Assembly (NCBI GenBank): GCA_016930595.1
Contig: JAFGGJ010000038.1
Coordinates: 1-39,193, forward strand
Direction: 5' to 3'
From: Planctomycetota bacterium
GTDB lineage: Bacteria > Planctomycetota > SZUA-567 > JAFGGJ01
DNA: 39,193 nt
The position numbers were made by a program, and so were the translations under genes. Positions 7,796 to 15,289 of this stretch are shown here, one piece after another. Every line of letters begins with the position of its first letter. The stretch's first letter is position 1. The notes under the pieces are model-generated. The model made no database searches. It saw only the letters and a list, made by a program, of their open reading frames with translations, and was not told where the DNA came from.

Positions 7796-7857
7796 GGCGA
7801 GCCCCCGGCAGAGCGCGGGGCGGATAGTTCCGTGCGCCGGTTCAGACCTGGAGGAAC

Positions 7858-9264
7858 ATGCTTCCGAAAACATGCGACTTCCGGCGGCAAACGTTCGGGC
7901 GGCTGCCCGAAGCAGGGGTGCTGCGCGAGATCGCGCTGTCGTCCCCGGGGGCGGTATTCCTGGATTCGTCAATGAAACAGGACGGTTACGGTGAACGGGA
8001 CATGCTTTTCCTGGATCCCGCGGCAACGCTGCAGCTGCCGCTGAAGGAAGCGACGCTGCTGGGAATGGGCAAAGGCCCTGAAGCGCACCGGCTGCCGGGG
8101 AATCCGTTCGTGACGATGGAGATGCTGCTGGCGGAATCGGAAGCGGGCGACGCGGGGCTGTTTTCACCGCCGTTCCTGGCGGGCTACATATCATACGAGG
8201 CCGGAAGGTTCGCCGAAAGGATGCCGGTGCCGGCGGAGGAAGGCCCGGATCTGCCGGAAATCCACATGATATGCCCGGCGACCGTGGTGATTGCGGACCG
8301 GGCGGCGGGGACGACGCTGATAGTGTCGGCGGACGGGGGCACGGAAGAGATCGCGGAGCGGGTATTCGGAGGAGGTCCCGGCAGGGCTGCCCCGGACATA
8401 CCGCGCACGGCATTCGGAGACACCGGGAGTTCGCTGCCTCTGCCGGAATACCTTGAAGCAGCGGCGAGGACGGTCGAGTACATACGTGCCGGGGACATAT
8501 TCCAGGCGAACCTGACCCGGCAGTTGTACGTCGACGCGGCATGCGGGCCTGCGGACGTGTACACGAGGCTGGCACGGTTTTCGCCGGCCCCGTATTCGGC
8601 ATGGATAGACACTGGGGGAAACCGTGCGGTGCTGTCGTCGTCGATGGAGTTGTTCCTGAGAGTACGCGGGCGGGAGGTGACAACCCGGCCGATAAAGGGC
8701 ACGATACAGAAGGGCCGCACGATCGAAGAAGACGAATTGCTCATGGAGACGCTGCGGCGCAGCGCGAAGGACCTGGCGGAACTCACGATGATAATAGACC
8801 TGGAGAGAAACGACCTGGGGCGGGTGTCAAGGACCGGCAGCGTATCGGTACCGGATCTCTACACTCTCGAGAGTTTCCCTCACGTGCATCACCTCGTGTC
8901 AACGGTCCGCGGGGAACTGCGCGACGGAGCGGGGATGGGAGCGTTGTTGAACGCGACGCTGCCTGGAGGATCCATAACCGGGGCGCCGAAAGTGCGCGCG
9001 ATGGAGATAATCCGCGAGCTGGAGCCGATGAGGCGGAGCGCGTACACGGGAGTCATCGGGTGGATGGATTCCGCGGGTAACGCGGAGTTCAACATAGCGA
9101 TACGCACGATCATGATGGACGGCGGCAGGGCGTGGTTCCCCGCCGGGGGCGGCATTGTTGCCGACAGCGTGCCGGAGAAGGAATACGAGGAAACGCTGCA
9201 CAAGGCCCGCGGGATGGCTATGGCGCTGGGCATAGACTGGCCCGGCACGGGAGACAACGGGTGA
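7858..9264 (+). CDS. pabB: Aminodeoxychorismate synthase component I
   Basis: 468 aa. Converts chorismate and ammonia to 4-amino-4-deoxychorismate in folate (p-aminobenzoate) synthesis. The chorismate-binding domain fills the C-terminal two thirds, with IFQANLTRQ, the PIKGT motif whose Lys is the PabB nucleophile, LIMIDLERND-type residues (MIIDLERNDLG), PGGSITGAPK and a final PEKEYEETL. The Lys in PIKGT and the PGGSITGAPK form favour PabB over TrpE. The glutaminase partner (PabA) is not in the window. ATG at 7858 follows GGAGGA with short spacing. The stop overlaps the pabC GTG in a GTGA, so the two are co-translated. It may share a transcript with the retron RT because no terminator with a U-tract lies between them. 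Confidence 0.93.
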   Translation: MLPKTCDFRRQTFGRLPEAGVLREIALSSPGAVFLDSSMKQDGYGERDMLFLDPAATLQLPLKEATLLGMGKGPEAHRLPGNPFVTMEMLLAESEAGDAGLFSPPFLAGYISYEAGRFAERMPVPAEEGPDLPEIHMICPATVVIADRAAGTTLIVSADGGTEEIAERVFGGGPGRAAPDIPRTAFGDTGSSLPLPEYLEAAARTVEYIRAGDIFQANLTRQLYVDAACGPADVYTRLARFSPAPYSAWIDTGGNRAVLSSSMELFLRVRGREVTTRPIKGTIQKGRTIEEDELLMETLRRSAKDLAELTMIIDLERNDLGRVSRTGSVSVPDLYTLESFPHVHHLVSTVRGELRDGAGMGALLNATLPGGSITGAPKVRAMEIIRELEPMRRSAYTGVIGWMDSAGNAEFNIAIRTIMMDGGRAWFPAGGGIVADSVPEKEYEETLHKARGMAMALGIDWPGTGDNG

Positions 9265-10082
9265 AGAGGATCAGGGAGGTATCGCTGAACGGCAGGATGA
9301 TGAGCGCGGACGAGGCGCGCGTGTCGCCGTACGACCGGTCGCTGCTGCTGGGCGACGGACTGTTCGAGACGGTGCTGGTGAAACGCGGAGAAGCAAAGCA
9401 CATCGGCCGGCACACGGCCCGGATGGCGGCGTCGGCGGAAGAACTGGGGTTCGCCACGCCGGGACGCGTGGAAATCGAGCGCGCGGTACGGGAGTTCGCC
9501 GCGGAGGCCGGGATCAAGGATGGAGCGTTGAGAATCACGCTGACGCGGGGTGAGGGGGCCGGGGTATGGCCCGAGGATGAAACCGGCGTGATGCTGCTGA
9601 TAACGGGATCGGAGGGCATCCCTTATCCCCCGGAAAAACTGAAAGCGGGACTGACAGCGGCGGTCGTGGACGAACCCAGGAGAACACAGGGCATAACGGC
9701 CCGCCACAAGACGACGTCGTACATGCCGTCGATACTGGCGCGCCGTGCGGCCCGCCTGAGAGGCTGCGACACGGCGATAATGCTGAACTCCGCCGGCAGA
9801 GTGGCGGAAGCGGACGCTGCGAACGTGTTCGTCGTGAAGGGCGGGGTCGTCGTGACGCCGCCGGTGGACGAGGGCGCCCTGCCCGGCATATCCCGCGGCA
9901 GGCTCGTGGCGGCGATGCCGGACATCCGGCAGGCCGCGGTGACGATGGAAGACCTGGCGGCGGCGGAAGAAATCGTCTTTACGAACGCCCTGATGCCGGC
10001 GATACGCGCGTCGGAAGTGAACGGCAGGGCGATGCGGCCCGGGAAGTTCTGGAGGGCCGCCCTGGACATACTGAGCACGTGA
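9261..10082 (+). CDS. pabC: 4-amino-4-deoxychorismate lyase (class IV PLP enzyme)
   Basis: 273 aa, class IV (branched-chain aminotransferase fold). It should release pyruvate from aminodeoxychorismate to give p-aminobenzoate. Visible features are the N-terminal SPYDRSLLLGDGLFET block, the PLP Lys in RHKTTSYM, and EADAANVF with the following GALPGISR block. The start is GTG at 9261, overlapping the pabB TGA by 4 nt; the open frame extends upstream within pabB, but only this start puts the family N-terminus (VSLNGRMMSADEARVS) in place. By sequence alone, class IV enzymes cannot be cleanly told from D-amino-acid or branched-chain aminotransferases; the coupling to pabB decides the call. Confidence 0.87.
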   Translation: MKRIREVSLNGRMMSADEARVSPYDRSLLLGDGLFETVLVKRGEAKHIGRHTARMAASAEELGFATPGRVEIERAVREFAAEAGIKDGALRITLTRGEGAGVWPEDETGVMLLITGSEGIPYPPEKLKAGLTAAVVDEPRRTQGITARHKTTSYMPSILARRAARLRGCDTAIMLNSAGRVAEADAANVFVVKGGVVVTPPVDEGALPGISRGRLVAAMPDIRQAAVTMEDLAAAEEIVFTNALMPAIRASEVNGRAMRPGKFWRAALDILST

Positions 10083-10106
10083 CGGGGGGATTTTCCGATC
10101 CGGCCG

Positions 10107-10135
10107 GTGACCCGGGCCGAACATACCGATATAAT
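10107..10135 (+). promoter_or_regulatory. Sigma-70-type promoter
   Basis: GTGACC (10107-10112, 4/6), a 17-nt spacer and a perfect TATAAT (10130-10135). It lies in the gap after pabC and would start about 36 nt before the gene at 10178. The same GTGACC...TATAAT pairing recurs upstream of the gene at 28716. Confidence 0.55.
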
Positions 10136-10177
10136 ACTCCGTGAGGGAACGGAAACTCTCAAGGCAAGGAGAACCGG

Positions 10178-10768
10178 ATGAGACTGCCGGCAGGGGTCAT
10201 AGTCACCGTATTCGCGGCACTGTGCGCACAGGCCGATTTCAAGGTCGTGGAAACAGTGGACGTGGTCACGCTCGTGGACGGGACTGAAATTGCGGGAACC
10301 ATAATCGTCGAAGGCAGCCGCGGCGTGATACTGGTGAAAGACGCCGAGGAAGTCATTATTCCCCGCAAGGACATCCTGAAGATAAAAAAGGGCGAGCCGA
10401 CGCCCAACACAAAGGGTTACACAACGGATCCCGTGGAAGGACAGAAGGTGGTTACGGGGGAAGGGTTCCGTGACGGCGGGGCGGCATCGGCCGGTCCGGC
10501 ATCCGGAGGCAATACGGCGGGAGGCGGCACCGCCGCGGCGGGGAACCCGGCCGGGCCGGCGCGAGGCGGTAAGGGCGGCAAACCGGCGGCCGGCGGCAAG
10601 ATAACGCCCGACATGGTCAAGGACATGATGGCAAAAGACAAACGCGTTGAAGCGTGGGTCAAAATAGCCGGCGGTCCGGACAAGGCAGCGCAGATGCTGA
10701 GCGATCCGAAAACCCGGCGGGAAGTGGAACAGATGGCCCGGAACATGGGCCTGACACTGCCGAAATAA
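10178..10768 (+). CDS. Secreted hypothetical protein with Sm-like N-terminal module
   Basis: 196 aa, no family recognised. A signal peptide (about 1-19, ending ALCAQA) is followed by a small beta module at about 28-72 with the pattern VDGTEIAGTI...VILVKDAEEVIIP..DILKI, resembling an Sm-like barrel. Residues 85-140 are a Gly/Ala/Pro-rich linker, and a helical segment ends the protein. A similar DGT...I-P motif occurs in the zinc-knuckle protein at 28716 and in the tail of the DUF4091 protein at 32520, so it looks like a lineage-wide module of exported proteins (inference). The start is ATG at 10178 with AAGGAG 6 nt upstream, and it has its own promoter. Confidence 0.75.
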   Translation: MRLPAGVIVTVFAALCAQADFKVVETVDVVTLVDGTEIAGTIIVEGSRGVILVKDAEEVIIPRKDILKIKKGEPTPNTKGYTTDPVEGQKVVTGEGFRDGGAASAGPASGGNTAGGGTAAAGNPAGPARGGKGGKPAAGGKITPDMVKDMMAKDKRVEAWVKIAGGPDKAAQMLSDPKTRREVEQMARNMGLTLPK

Positions 10769-10854
10769 CCCATGTGGAACATCCCGCGGCCCGCCCGCCG
10801 GAACATCGCAGCCGCGGCGCACGAATTTCCAGAAGCAGGGAGGCATGACCACCG

Positions 10855-11583
10855 ATGAAGCGCGTCGTAGAGCGGCTGCTGACCGAGCCGATGACCAGGA
10901 TAGTTGCGCTGGGGTCGTCGAACACCGAGCGCGCGTATCACTGCCAGGGAGCGCACAACTGGTTCGACTGGCTGGAGGTCGGCATAAGGGGACATTACGG
11001 ACGGCGGCACATAATGGTCAACGCCGGAGTATCCGGCCAGACAACCGATCAACTGCTGGAACGGTTCGACCGGGACGTTGCAACGTTCGCGCCGGACGCG
11101 GTGATAGTCACAGCGGGCGGCAACGACAGCAACCCTCAGAGAGACGTCCCTCCGGAAAGGTTCCGCGGCAACCTGCAAACCCTTGCGGACAGGATAGGCG
11201 GCCTGGCGGACTGCGCCGCGATATTCCAGACGTACTACAGCTTCGACGTGGAACATTTCGGGGCGGAGGAGGCAGGCTGGGCGGAGAACTTCCCCGTCTA
11301 CATGCAGATCGTCCGGGAAACAGCGGCCGCGGCCGGGATACCTCTGGTGGACCACCTGCCCCGCTGGGAAAACCTGCGGATGAACGAGGTGGAAACGTTC
11401 AGACGGATGATGCGCGACACCAGGCACGTGAACCCGCTGGGGAACATGGTCATCGGGCTGGACGTGCTGCGGCGGTTCGGCGCGCGGGTCCAGGGGGAAC
11501 TCGAGGACTTCTGCGCGGAAGGACTTGCGATCCAGCGGCAGATGGACAAACTTGAGCAGAACCATGACGAAGGGAAGAAATGA
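10855..11583 (+). CDS. SGNH/GDSL-family hydrolase
   Basis: 242 aa, no signal peptide, so probably cytoplasmic. The four SGNH blocks are visible: Ser22 in GSSNT (block I), Gly58 in NAGVSG (block II), Asn90 in AGGND (block III), and Asp188 with His191 in DTRHVN (block V). These enzymes hydrolyse esters of lipids, sugars or acyl groups; the substrate cannot be read here. ATG at 10855 is the first possible start because an in-frame stop lies at 10846; GGGAGG is 11 nt upstream. ATG at residue 13, just before TRIVALGSS, is a shorter alternative. The next gene, a cupin, begins 1 nt after the stop, so the two are coupled. Confidence 0.88.
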   Translation: MKRVVERLLTEPMTRIVALGSSNTERAYHCQGAHNWFDWLEVGIRGHYGRRHIMVNAGVSGQTTDQLLERFDRDVATFAPDAVIVTAGGNDSNPQRDVPPERFRGNLQTLADRIGGLADCAAIFQTYYSFDVEHFGAEEAGWAENFPVYMQIVRETAAAAGIPLVDHLPRWENLRMNEVETFRRMMRDTRHVNPLGNMVIGLDVLRRFGARVQGELEDFCAEGLAIQRQMDKLEQNHDEGKK

Positions 11584-11584
11584 A

Positions 11585-11854
11585 ATGGCGAAAATAGAGG
11601 TCTCGCGCCTTTCCCGGGAAGCGCTGGAGAAAATGGGGGTATTCGGCTGGCCCGTGTGGGAGAAGGCGGCGTCCGAGTTTCCGTGGCATTACGATGAGAA
11701 GGAATCGTGCTACATACTGGAGGGGATGGTGGAAGTGAAGACGAAGGAAGGGGTGACGGGTTTCACCGAGGGAGACTTCGTGGTGTTCCCGGCCGGGCTG
11801 GACTGCGAATGGAAAATCATCCGGGACGTGCGCAAACACTACAAGTTCGGATAA
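11585..11854 (+). CDS. Small cupin (Cupin_3/DUF861-like)
   Basis: 89 aa, a single cupin barrel. The WPVWEK start, the FPWHYDEKESCYILEGMV block and the FTEGDFVVFPAGLDCEW block match small EutQ/DUF861-type cupins. The His and Glu residues could bind a metal, but the full ligand set is not clear. The function is unknown; such proteins often bind or isomerise small metabolites. ATG at 11585 follows AGGGAAG and comes 1 nt after the hydrolase TGA; the longer open frame is not needed. It ends tail-to-tail with the sigma-factor gene, 4 nt apart. Confidence 0.85.
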   Translation: MAKIEVSRLSREALEKMGVFGWPVWEKAASEFPWHYDEKESCYILEGMVEVKTKEGVTGFTEGDFVVFPAGLDCEWKIIRDVRKHYKFG

Positions 11855-11858
11855 CCGG

Positions 11859-12422
11859 TCATACTTCTTTCAGCAGGCGGCGCAGGGCGTAGGTAAGGCG
11901 GCTCCTGAGGGTTCCCTGCGTGCCTTCTATGATGCTCGAAGCGTCGTCGTAGTCGATAAGGGGCTCGATACCCGAGAGTGCGAGCGCTTCGCGATAGGGC
12001 GGGTCGAGTTCTTCCCATGCGGAAACGAGGCGCTTGATATCGGGGTCGCCGCTTTCGGCCATGTAGCCCGGAGCGGGGGTCTTTTTCTTGCCGCCGGCCC
12101 GTGGGGCCGAAGGGCCGCCGCCGCCGAAAGCGGATTTGACGGCGGCCTTGTGCGCTTCACGCCACAGGACGACTTCGACCGTGTCGTTTTCGCCGAGCGA
12201 AGGTATCGAGCGGACGAAGGAAACCATGACCTGCTCGAGGACGTCATCGGCCTGTTTCCTGTCGCCCAGGAAGCGGTAAAGAAACCTGTAGATGGCCCCG
12301 GAATTTTTCTTCAGGGCCTCTTCCATTGCGGAGGGTTCGCCCTTTTTCAGCCTGTCGATGAACCTGGCGGCCGGATTGACCACCGACTGCGACTTGCGAA
12401 GATTGGTATTGGTGTCAGGCAC
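11859..12422 (-). CDS. ECF-like RNA polymerase sigma factor
   Basis: 187 aa. An N-terminal sigma-2-like region (about 20-72, with FLYRFLGDRKQADDVLEQV) is followed by a poorly conserved Gly/Lys linker and a C-terminal sigma-4-like helix-turn-helix (about 128-187, ending GTQGTLRSRLTYALRRLL). This is the two-domain layout of ECF sigma factors, although the sigma-2 part is divergent. The start is GTG, 3 nt after the stop of the Fe-alcohol dehydrogenase gene, so it depends on that transcript. No anti-sigma gene is adjacent: the other neighbour is a convergent cupin. Control by partner-independent means, or by a partner elsewhere, is likely. Confidence 0.8.
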   Translation of the reverse strand: MPDTNTNLRKSQSVVNPAARFIDRLKKGEPSAMEEALKKNSGAIYRFLYRFLGDRKQADDVLEQVMVSFVRSIPSLGENDTVEVVLWREAHKAAVKSAFGGGGPSAPRAGGKKKTPAPGYMAESGDPDIKRLVSAWEELDPPYREALALSGIEPLIDYDDASSIIEGTQGTLRSRLTYALRRLLKEV

Positions 12423-12425
12423 GGG

Positions 12426-13580
12426 TCATTCCAGGCATTTTGCGAGTATAGCCACAAGATCCTGCTTGCCGACCGGGACAGGCGCCCGGTTACAGGCCCC
12501 GCCCATTGTATCAAGTGCGAGCGTGGCAATTCTGTCAAAATCGTTTTCGGCGAAGCCCAGGTCGGAGGGCGTCCTGTCCATGCCGACGGACTGCAGGAAC
12601 TGCCTGTAGCGCGTACCCAGGGCCCCTTCTCCCGGAAGGAGGGCGGCGACCAGCGCTGCGCGTTCCGGGGAAACTTGTTCCAGCCACGAGGTGACGCCTT
12701 TCAGGACGAAGGCGAGACCTTCGCCGTGAGGGCAGTCCGTTATGGCACTGATGGGGTGTTCGAGGGCGTGGCCGACGTGGGCGCCGGAAATGCCCAGGGA
12801 GAAACCGCCGTAGAAGCTGGCCACGGCCATGCGGGACCTGGCTTCCATGTCGGACGGCTGAGCAACGGCCGCCGGGAGCCATTCGCCGACGAGACGCATG
12901 GTTTCGACGTTAACGAGGTCGGTGAAGGGATCGCTGGTGCTCTGGGTATAGTTTTCGAAAACATGGCTCCAGGTATCTATTCCGGTGGCGGCCGTGAGAC
13001 GCGGGGGCATGGTGGCCGGCAGCCTCGGATCGATAACGGCCATGCGCGGAAACAGGTACGGGCCCGCCAGCGGCACCTTGGCGCCTTCCGCGGTGTTCGA
13101 GATGACGGCTGCGCAGGACGTTTCGGAGCCGGTGCCGCTCGTGGAAGGGATCATCATCGTGGGGAGCGGGATCCTGGCGGGCTGTTTCTTTTCGCCGGAC
13201 GGGGAGATGTATTCCCACACGGATCCTTCGTTCGCGCACGAAAAAGCGAGCGCCTTGGCGGAATCGAGGGCGCTGCCGCCGCCGAGGCCGATGACGATGT
13301 CCACCTCCCCGGGCACGTATTCTTTCAGGCGCCCGACGCTTTCATCGACGAAATCGACCGTTGGGTTGGGCGGAGTACCTTCGATAAGAAGAGGGACGGC
13401 CACGCCGGAGGCTTCCAGCGATTCGACGAGTTCGTCGAGGAACCCGGCGTTCTTCATGGAGGAGCGGCCGGTGACGACGACCGCCCTTTCGGCGTAGGGT
13501 GCGACAAGCTCGCCGGCATCCTTCAGTCTGCCTTCGCCGAACACGATCCTTGTCGGCATGTAGATAGTGAAGTCTTCCAT
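12426..13580 (-). CDS. Iron-containing alcohol dehydrogenase
   Basis: 384 aa, group III (Fe-dependent) alcohol dehydrogenase. The NAD(P)-binding GGGSALD is at about 100-106 and STSGTGSE at about 146-153. The metal ligands Asp202, His206, His271 and His285 keep family spacing (4, 65, 14). It oxidises alcohols or reduces aldehydes; the natural substrate is unknown. The start is ATG at 13580 with AAGGAGAG upstream. The reading frame is open for another 400 nt upstream, but that part runs antisense to the pseudopilin gene and has no family similarity. It is translationally coupled to the sigma factor downstream. Confidence 0.92.
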   Translation of the reverse strand: MEDFTIYMPTRIVFGEGRLKDAGELVAPYAERAVVVTGRSSMKNAGFLDELVESLEASGVAVPLLIEGTPPNPTVDFVDESVGRLKEYVPGEVDIVIGLGGGSALDSAKALAFSCANEGSVWEYISPSGEKKQPARIPLPTMMIPSTSGTGSETSCAAVISNTAEGAKVPLAGPYLFPRMAVIDPRLPATMPPRLTAATGIDTWSHVFENYTQSTSDPFTDLVNVETMRLVGEWLPAAVAQPSDMEARSRMAVASFYGGFSLGISGAHVGHALEHPISAITDCPHGEGLAFVLKGVTSWLEQVSPERAALVAALLPGEGALGTRYRQFLQSVGMDRTPSDLGFAENDFDRIATLALDTMGGACNRAPVPVGKQDLVAILAKCLE

Positions 13581-13614
13581 CGCGTCTTCTCTCCTTGACC
13601 CGCCGCCCGCCTTG

Positions 13615-13643
13615 ATTGTATCATCCCTAAGGCCGGGAACCAA
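13615..13643 (-). promoter_or_regulatory. Promoter of the alcohol dehydrogenase-sigma operon
   Basis: On the minus strand, TTGGTT (13643-13638), a 17-nt spacer and TACAAT (13620-13615, 5/6 match). It starts about 28 nt before the ATG at 13580. It lies in the 88-nt divergent gap with the pseudopilin operon. Confidence 0.5.
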
Positions 13644-13668
13644 GCGAATCCCGAATCGGAAGGCCGAT

Positions 13669-14193
13669 ATGACAGCAGTAGAGGAGGAACGCCGGGCGCG
13701 CCGTGAGGCGGGATTGACCGTGGTCGAAATGACCATAGTCATACTGATAATCATCATCCTGGCGGCGATAGCGGCTCCCCCGATACTGAAGTTCGGCTCC
13801 ACGGGGCGTATCCGGTCCGGCGGCATGACGGCTTTTTCGATACTGAAGAGCGCCCGCAGCCGTGCTATTACCGAAGGCATATCCGTGCACGTGAAATACG
13901 GCAACACGGGCGGCGGAGCGATGATTGAAGCGGTCCGCGTGAATCCGTCGCAGGCGGACCGGTTTGCAAGCCCTGACTGGAACGACGCGGACAACGAAAT
14001 CCTTGGGTCGGCGGTGCTGGACGGGACGCTCGAGTGGGCGGTTGAATCCTATCTATATTTCAGGCCGGACGGGTCCGCTCCCGCGTCCGCGACGCTCCGG
14101 CTGCAGAACCAGCAGGAAAACGACAGGTACATGGAGCTATTCGTCTACGCGGGATCCGGGCTGGTGGAAACGGGGGACCTGCATGACGAATGA
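13669..14193 (+). CDS. Minor pseudopilin, GspH/FimT-like
   Basis: 174 aa with a type IV prepilin leader: Gly15 followed by LTVVEM, Glu at mature +5, and a hydrophobic helix to about residue 38. A prepilin peptidase should cut after Gly15 and methylate the new N-terminus. Being first of four such genes (H, I, J, K order) it is likely the GspH/FimT-type tip component of a type II secretion pseudopilus or type IV pilus. The start is ATG at 13669 behind GGAAGG. It overlaps the next gene by 11 nt. No ATPase, secretin or major pilin gene is in the window. Confidence 0.85.
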   Translation: MTAVEEERRARREAGLTVVEMTIVILIIIILAAIAAPPILKFGSTGRIRSGGMTAFSILKSARSRAITEGISVHVKYGNTGGGAMIEAVRVNPSQADRFASPDWNDADNEILGSAVLDGTLEWAVESYLYFRPDGSAPASATLRLQNQQENDRYMELFVYAGSGLVETGDLHDE

Positions 14194-14689
14194 GCGGGGA
14201 ATGACGCTGGTGGAAGTGCTGGTGGCGACGGTCATCGTAATGGTGGCGGTGCTGAGCGTTTCCGCCGTGTACCTGCGTTCCGCAGGCGGCGTCAACCGGT
14301 CCGTGGGGCGCGCCGAAGCGGCACGGCTGGTGCAGGCCATAAGGGCCTACACCCTGGACGAAGTCGTCGACGCCGGCACCGGCCAGGTGACCGACGCGAC
14401 CATCCGGTCGAACGAGGCTGTTCCGCCGCTTGTTGCTTTCGCCGAAGGCCAGGAGATGCTGCCCGCCAACCTGGCGCATTCGCCGGTCAAGCTTGTGTGG
14501 GAAGTCGCTGTCACGCTGGACGGTCCCGGCCCGGGCTACGTGGACCCCGGGACGGGCGTTCGCCGCCATATTGCTGCGACAACCGTGGCATTGGACATAG
14601 AACATGACGGCACGAACGGCGGCGTGGTCAGCAGCGGAGACACGGTGCTGCTGAAGGACAGTTTTTTCATTTTCGACTTGGAGCCGTAG
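14183..14689 (+). CDS. Minor pseudopilin, GspI/PilV-like
   Basis: 168 aa. The short leader MTNERG is followed by MTLVEVLVAT, with Glu at mature +5, and one hydrophobic helix. The remainder is the variable globular head. Its order in the cluster and the short leader fit GspI/PilV. ATG at 14183 is inside the end of the preceding gene (11-nt overlap), so translation is coupled. Confidence 0.83.
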   Translation: MTNERGMTLVEVLVATVIVMVAVLSVSAVYLRSAGGVNRSVGRAEAARLVQAIRAYTLDEVVDAGTGQVTDATIRSNEAVPPLVAFAEGQEMLPANLAHSPVKLVWEVAVTLDGPGPGYVDPGTGVRRHIAATTVALDIEHDGTNGGVVSSGDTVLLKDSFFIFDLEP

Positions 14690-14695
14690 GACACC

Positions 14696-15289
14696 ATGAA
14701 GAAAAACAATACCGGTTTTACCGTGCTGGAAATCCTGGTGGCGATAGGGATTTCCATCATCGTGACCGGGGCGGCGATGTACGCGTTCAGCCGGCTGGAA
14801 CATTACCGGCACGTGCAGGAAAGGCGACTCCGGTACACGGAACAGGCCCAGTCGTTCTTTTCGCTCCTGCAGCGGGAAATGGGCGGTGCGTACCAGACGG
14901 CGGACAGCGCATGGACGGTTTTCGGCGTGACTTCGCCCGGGGGCCCCGTAGCCGGCGACGAACTGGTAATCACGTGTGCGCTGGATTCGCCGGCCGAGGC
15001 GGACTACGCCCAGGTGAAATACTACGTCGTGATGAACGCTGCGCCGCGCAGGAACGGACTGTACCGCATGGTGGAAACTCCCGGCGAAGCGCCCCCGGCG
15101 GAAGACGCCTGCCTGTTCGCGCCCGACGTCCGCTCGCTGGACGTGCGCACGGATCCCGACCCGGTCCCTGGGGGAAGTCTTCCGGAGAGACTTCTGGCCA
15201 TAATAGAACTGCCCGATCCCAGGGATCCGAGGTCGGCGACAAGCGTGAAATGGTCTCAGTACATAAAGGTCCAGAATGAAGAACCATAG
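14696..15289 (+). CDS. Minor pseudopilin, GspJ-like
   Basis: 197 aa. The leader MKKNNTG precedes FTVLEILVAIG, with Glu at mature +5. A large beta-rich head follows, in keeping with GspJ/PilW proteins, the largest of the Glu5-bearing minor pseudopilins. It begins 6 nt after the previous stop and overlaps the next gene by 14 nt. GspI, J and K together form the tip complex that starts pseudopilus assembly (family knowledge). Confidence 0.85.
   Translation: MKKNNTGFTVLEILVAIGISIIVTGAAMYAFSRLEHYRHVQERRLRYTEQAQSFFSLLQREMGGAYQTADSAWTVFGVTSPGGPVAGDELVITCALDSPAEADYAQVKYYVVMNAAPRRNGLYRMVETPGEAPPAEDACLFAPDVRSLDVRTDPDPVPGGSLPERLLAIIELPDPRDPRSATSVKWSQYIKVQNEEP

Noticed and set aside
7800-7821. GCCCC...GGGGC hairpin after the RT as a terminator
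   Set aside because: Short, with no U-tract; RT and pabB could be co-transcribed.
7124-8683. 519-aa minus-strand frame across the RT and pabB, considered as a retron effector
   Set aside because: Pro/Ser/Arg-rich shadow of two well-supported genes, with no ribosome site or domain.
13581-13994. N-terminal extension of the Fe-alcohol dehydrogenase
   Set aside because: Runs antisense into the pseudopilin gene; a good ribosome site and the family N-terminus are at 13580.
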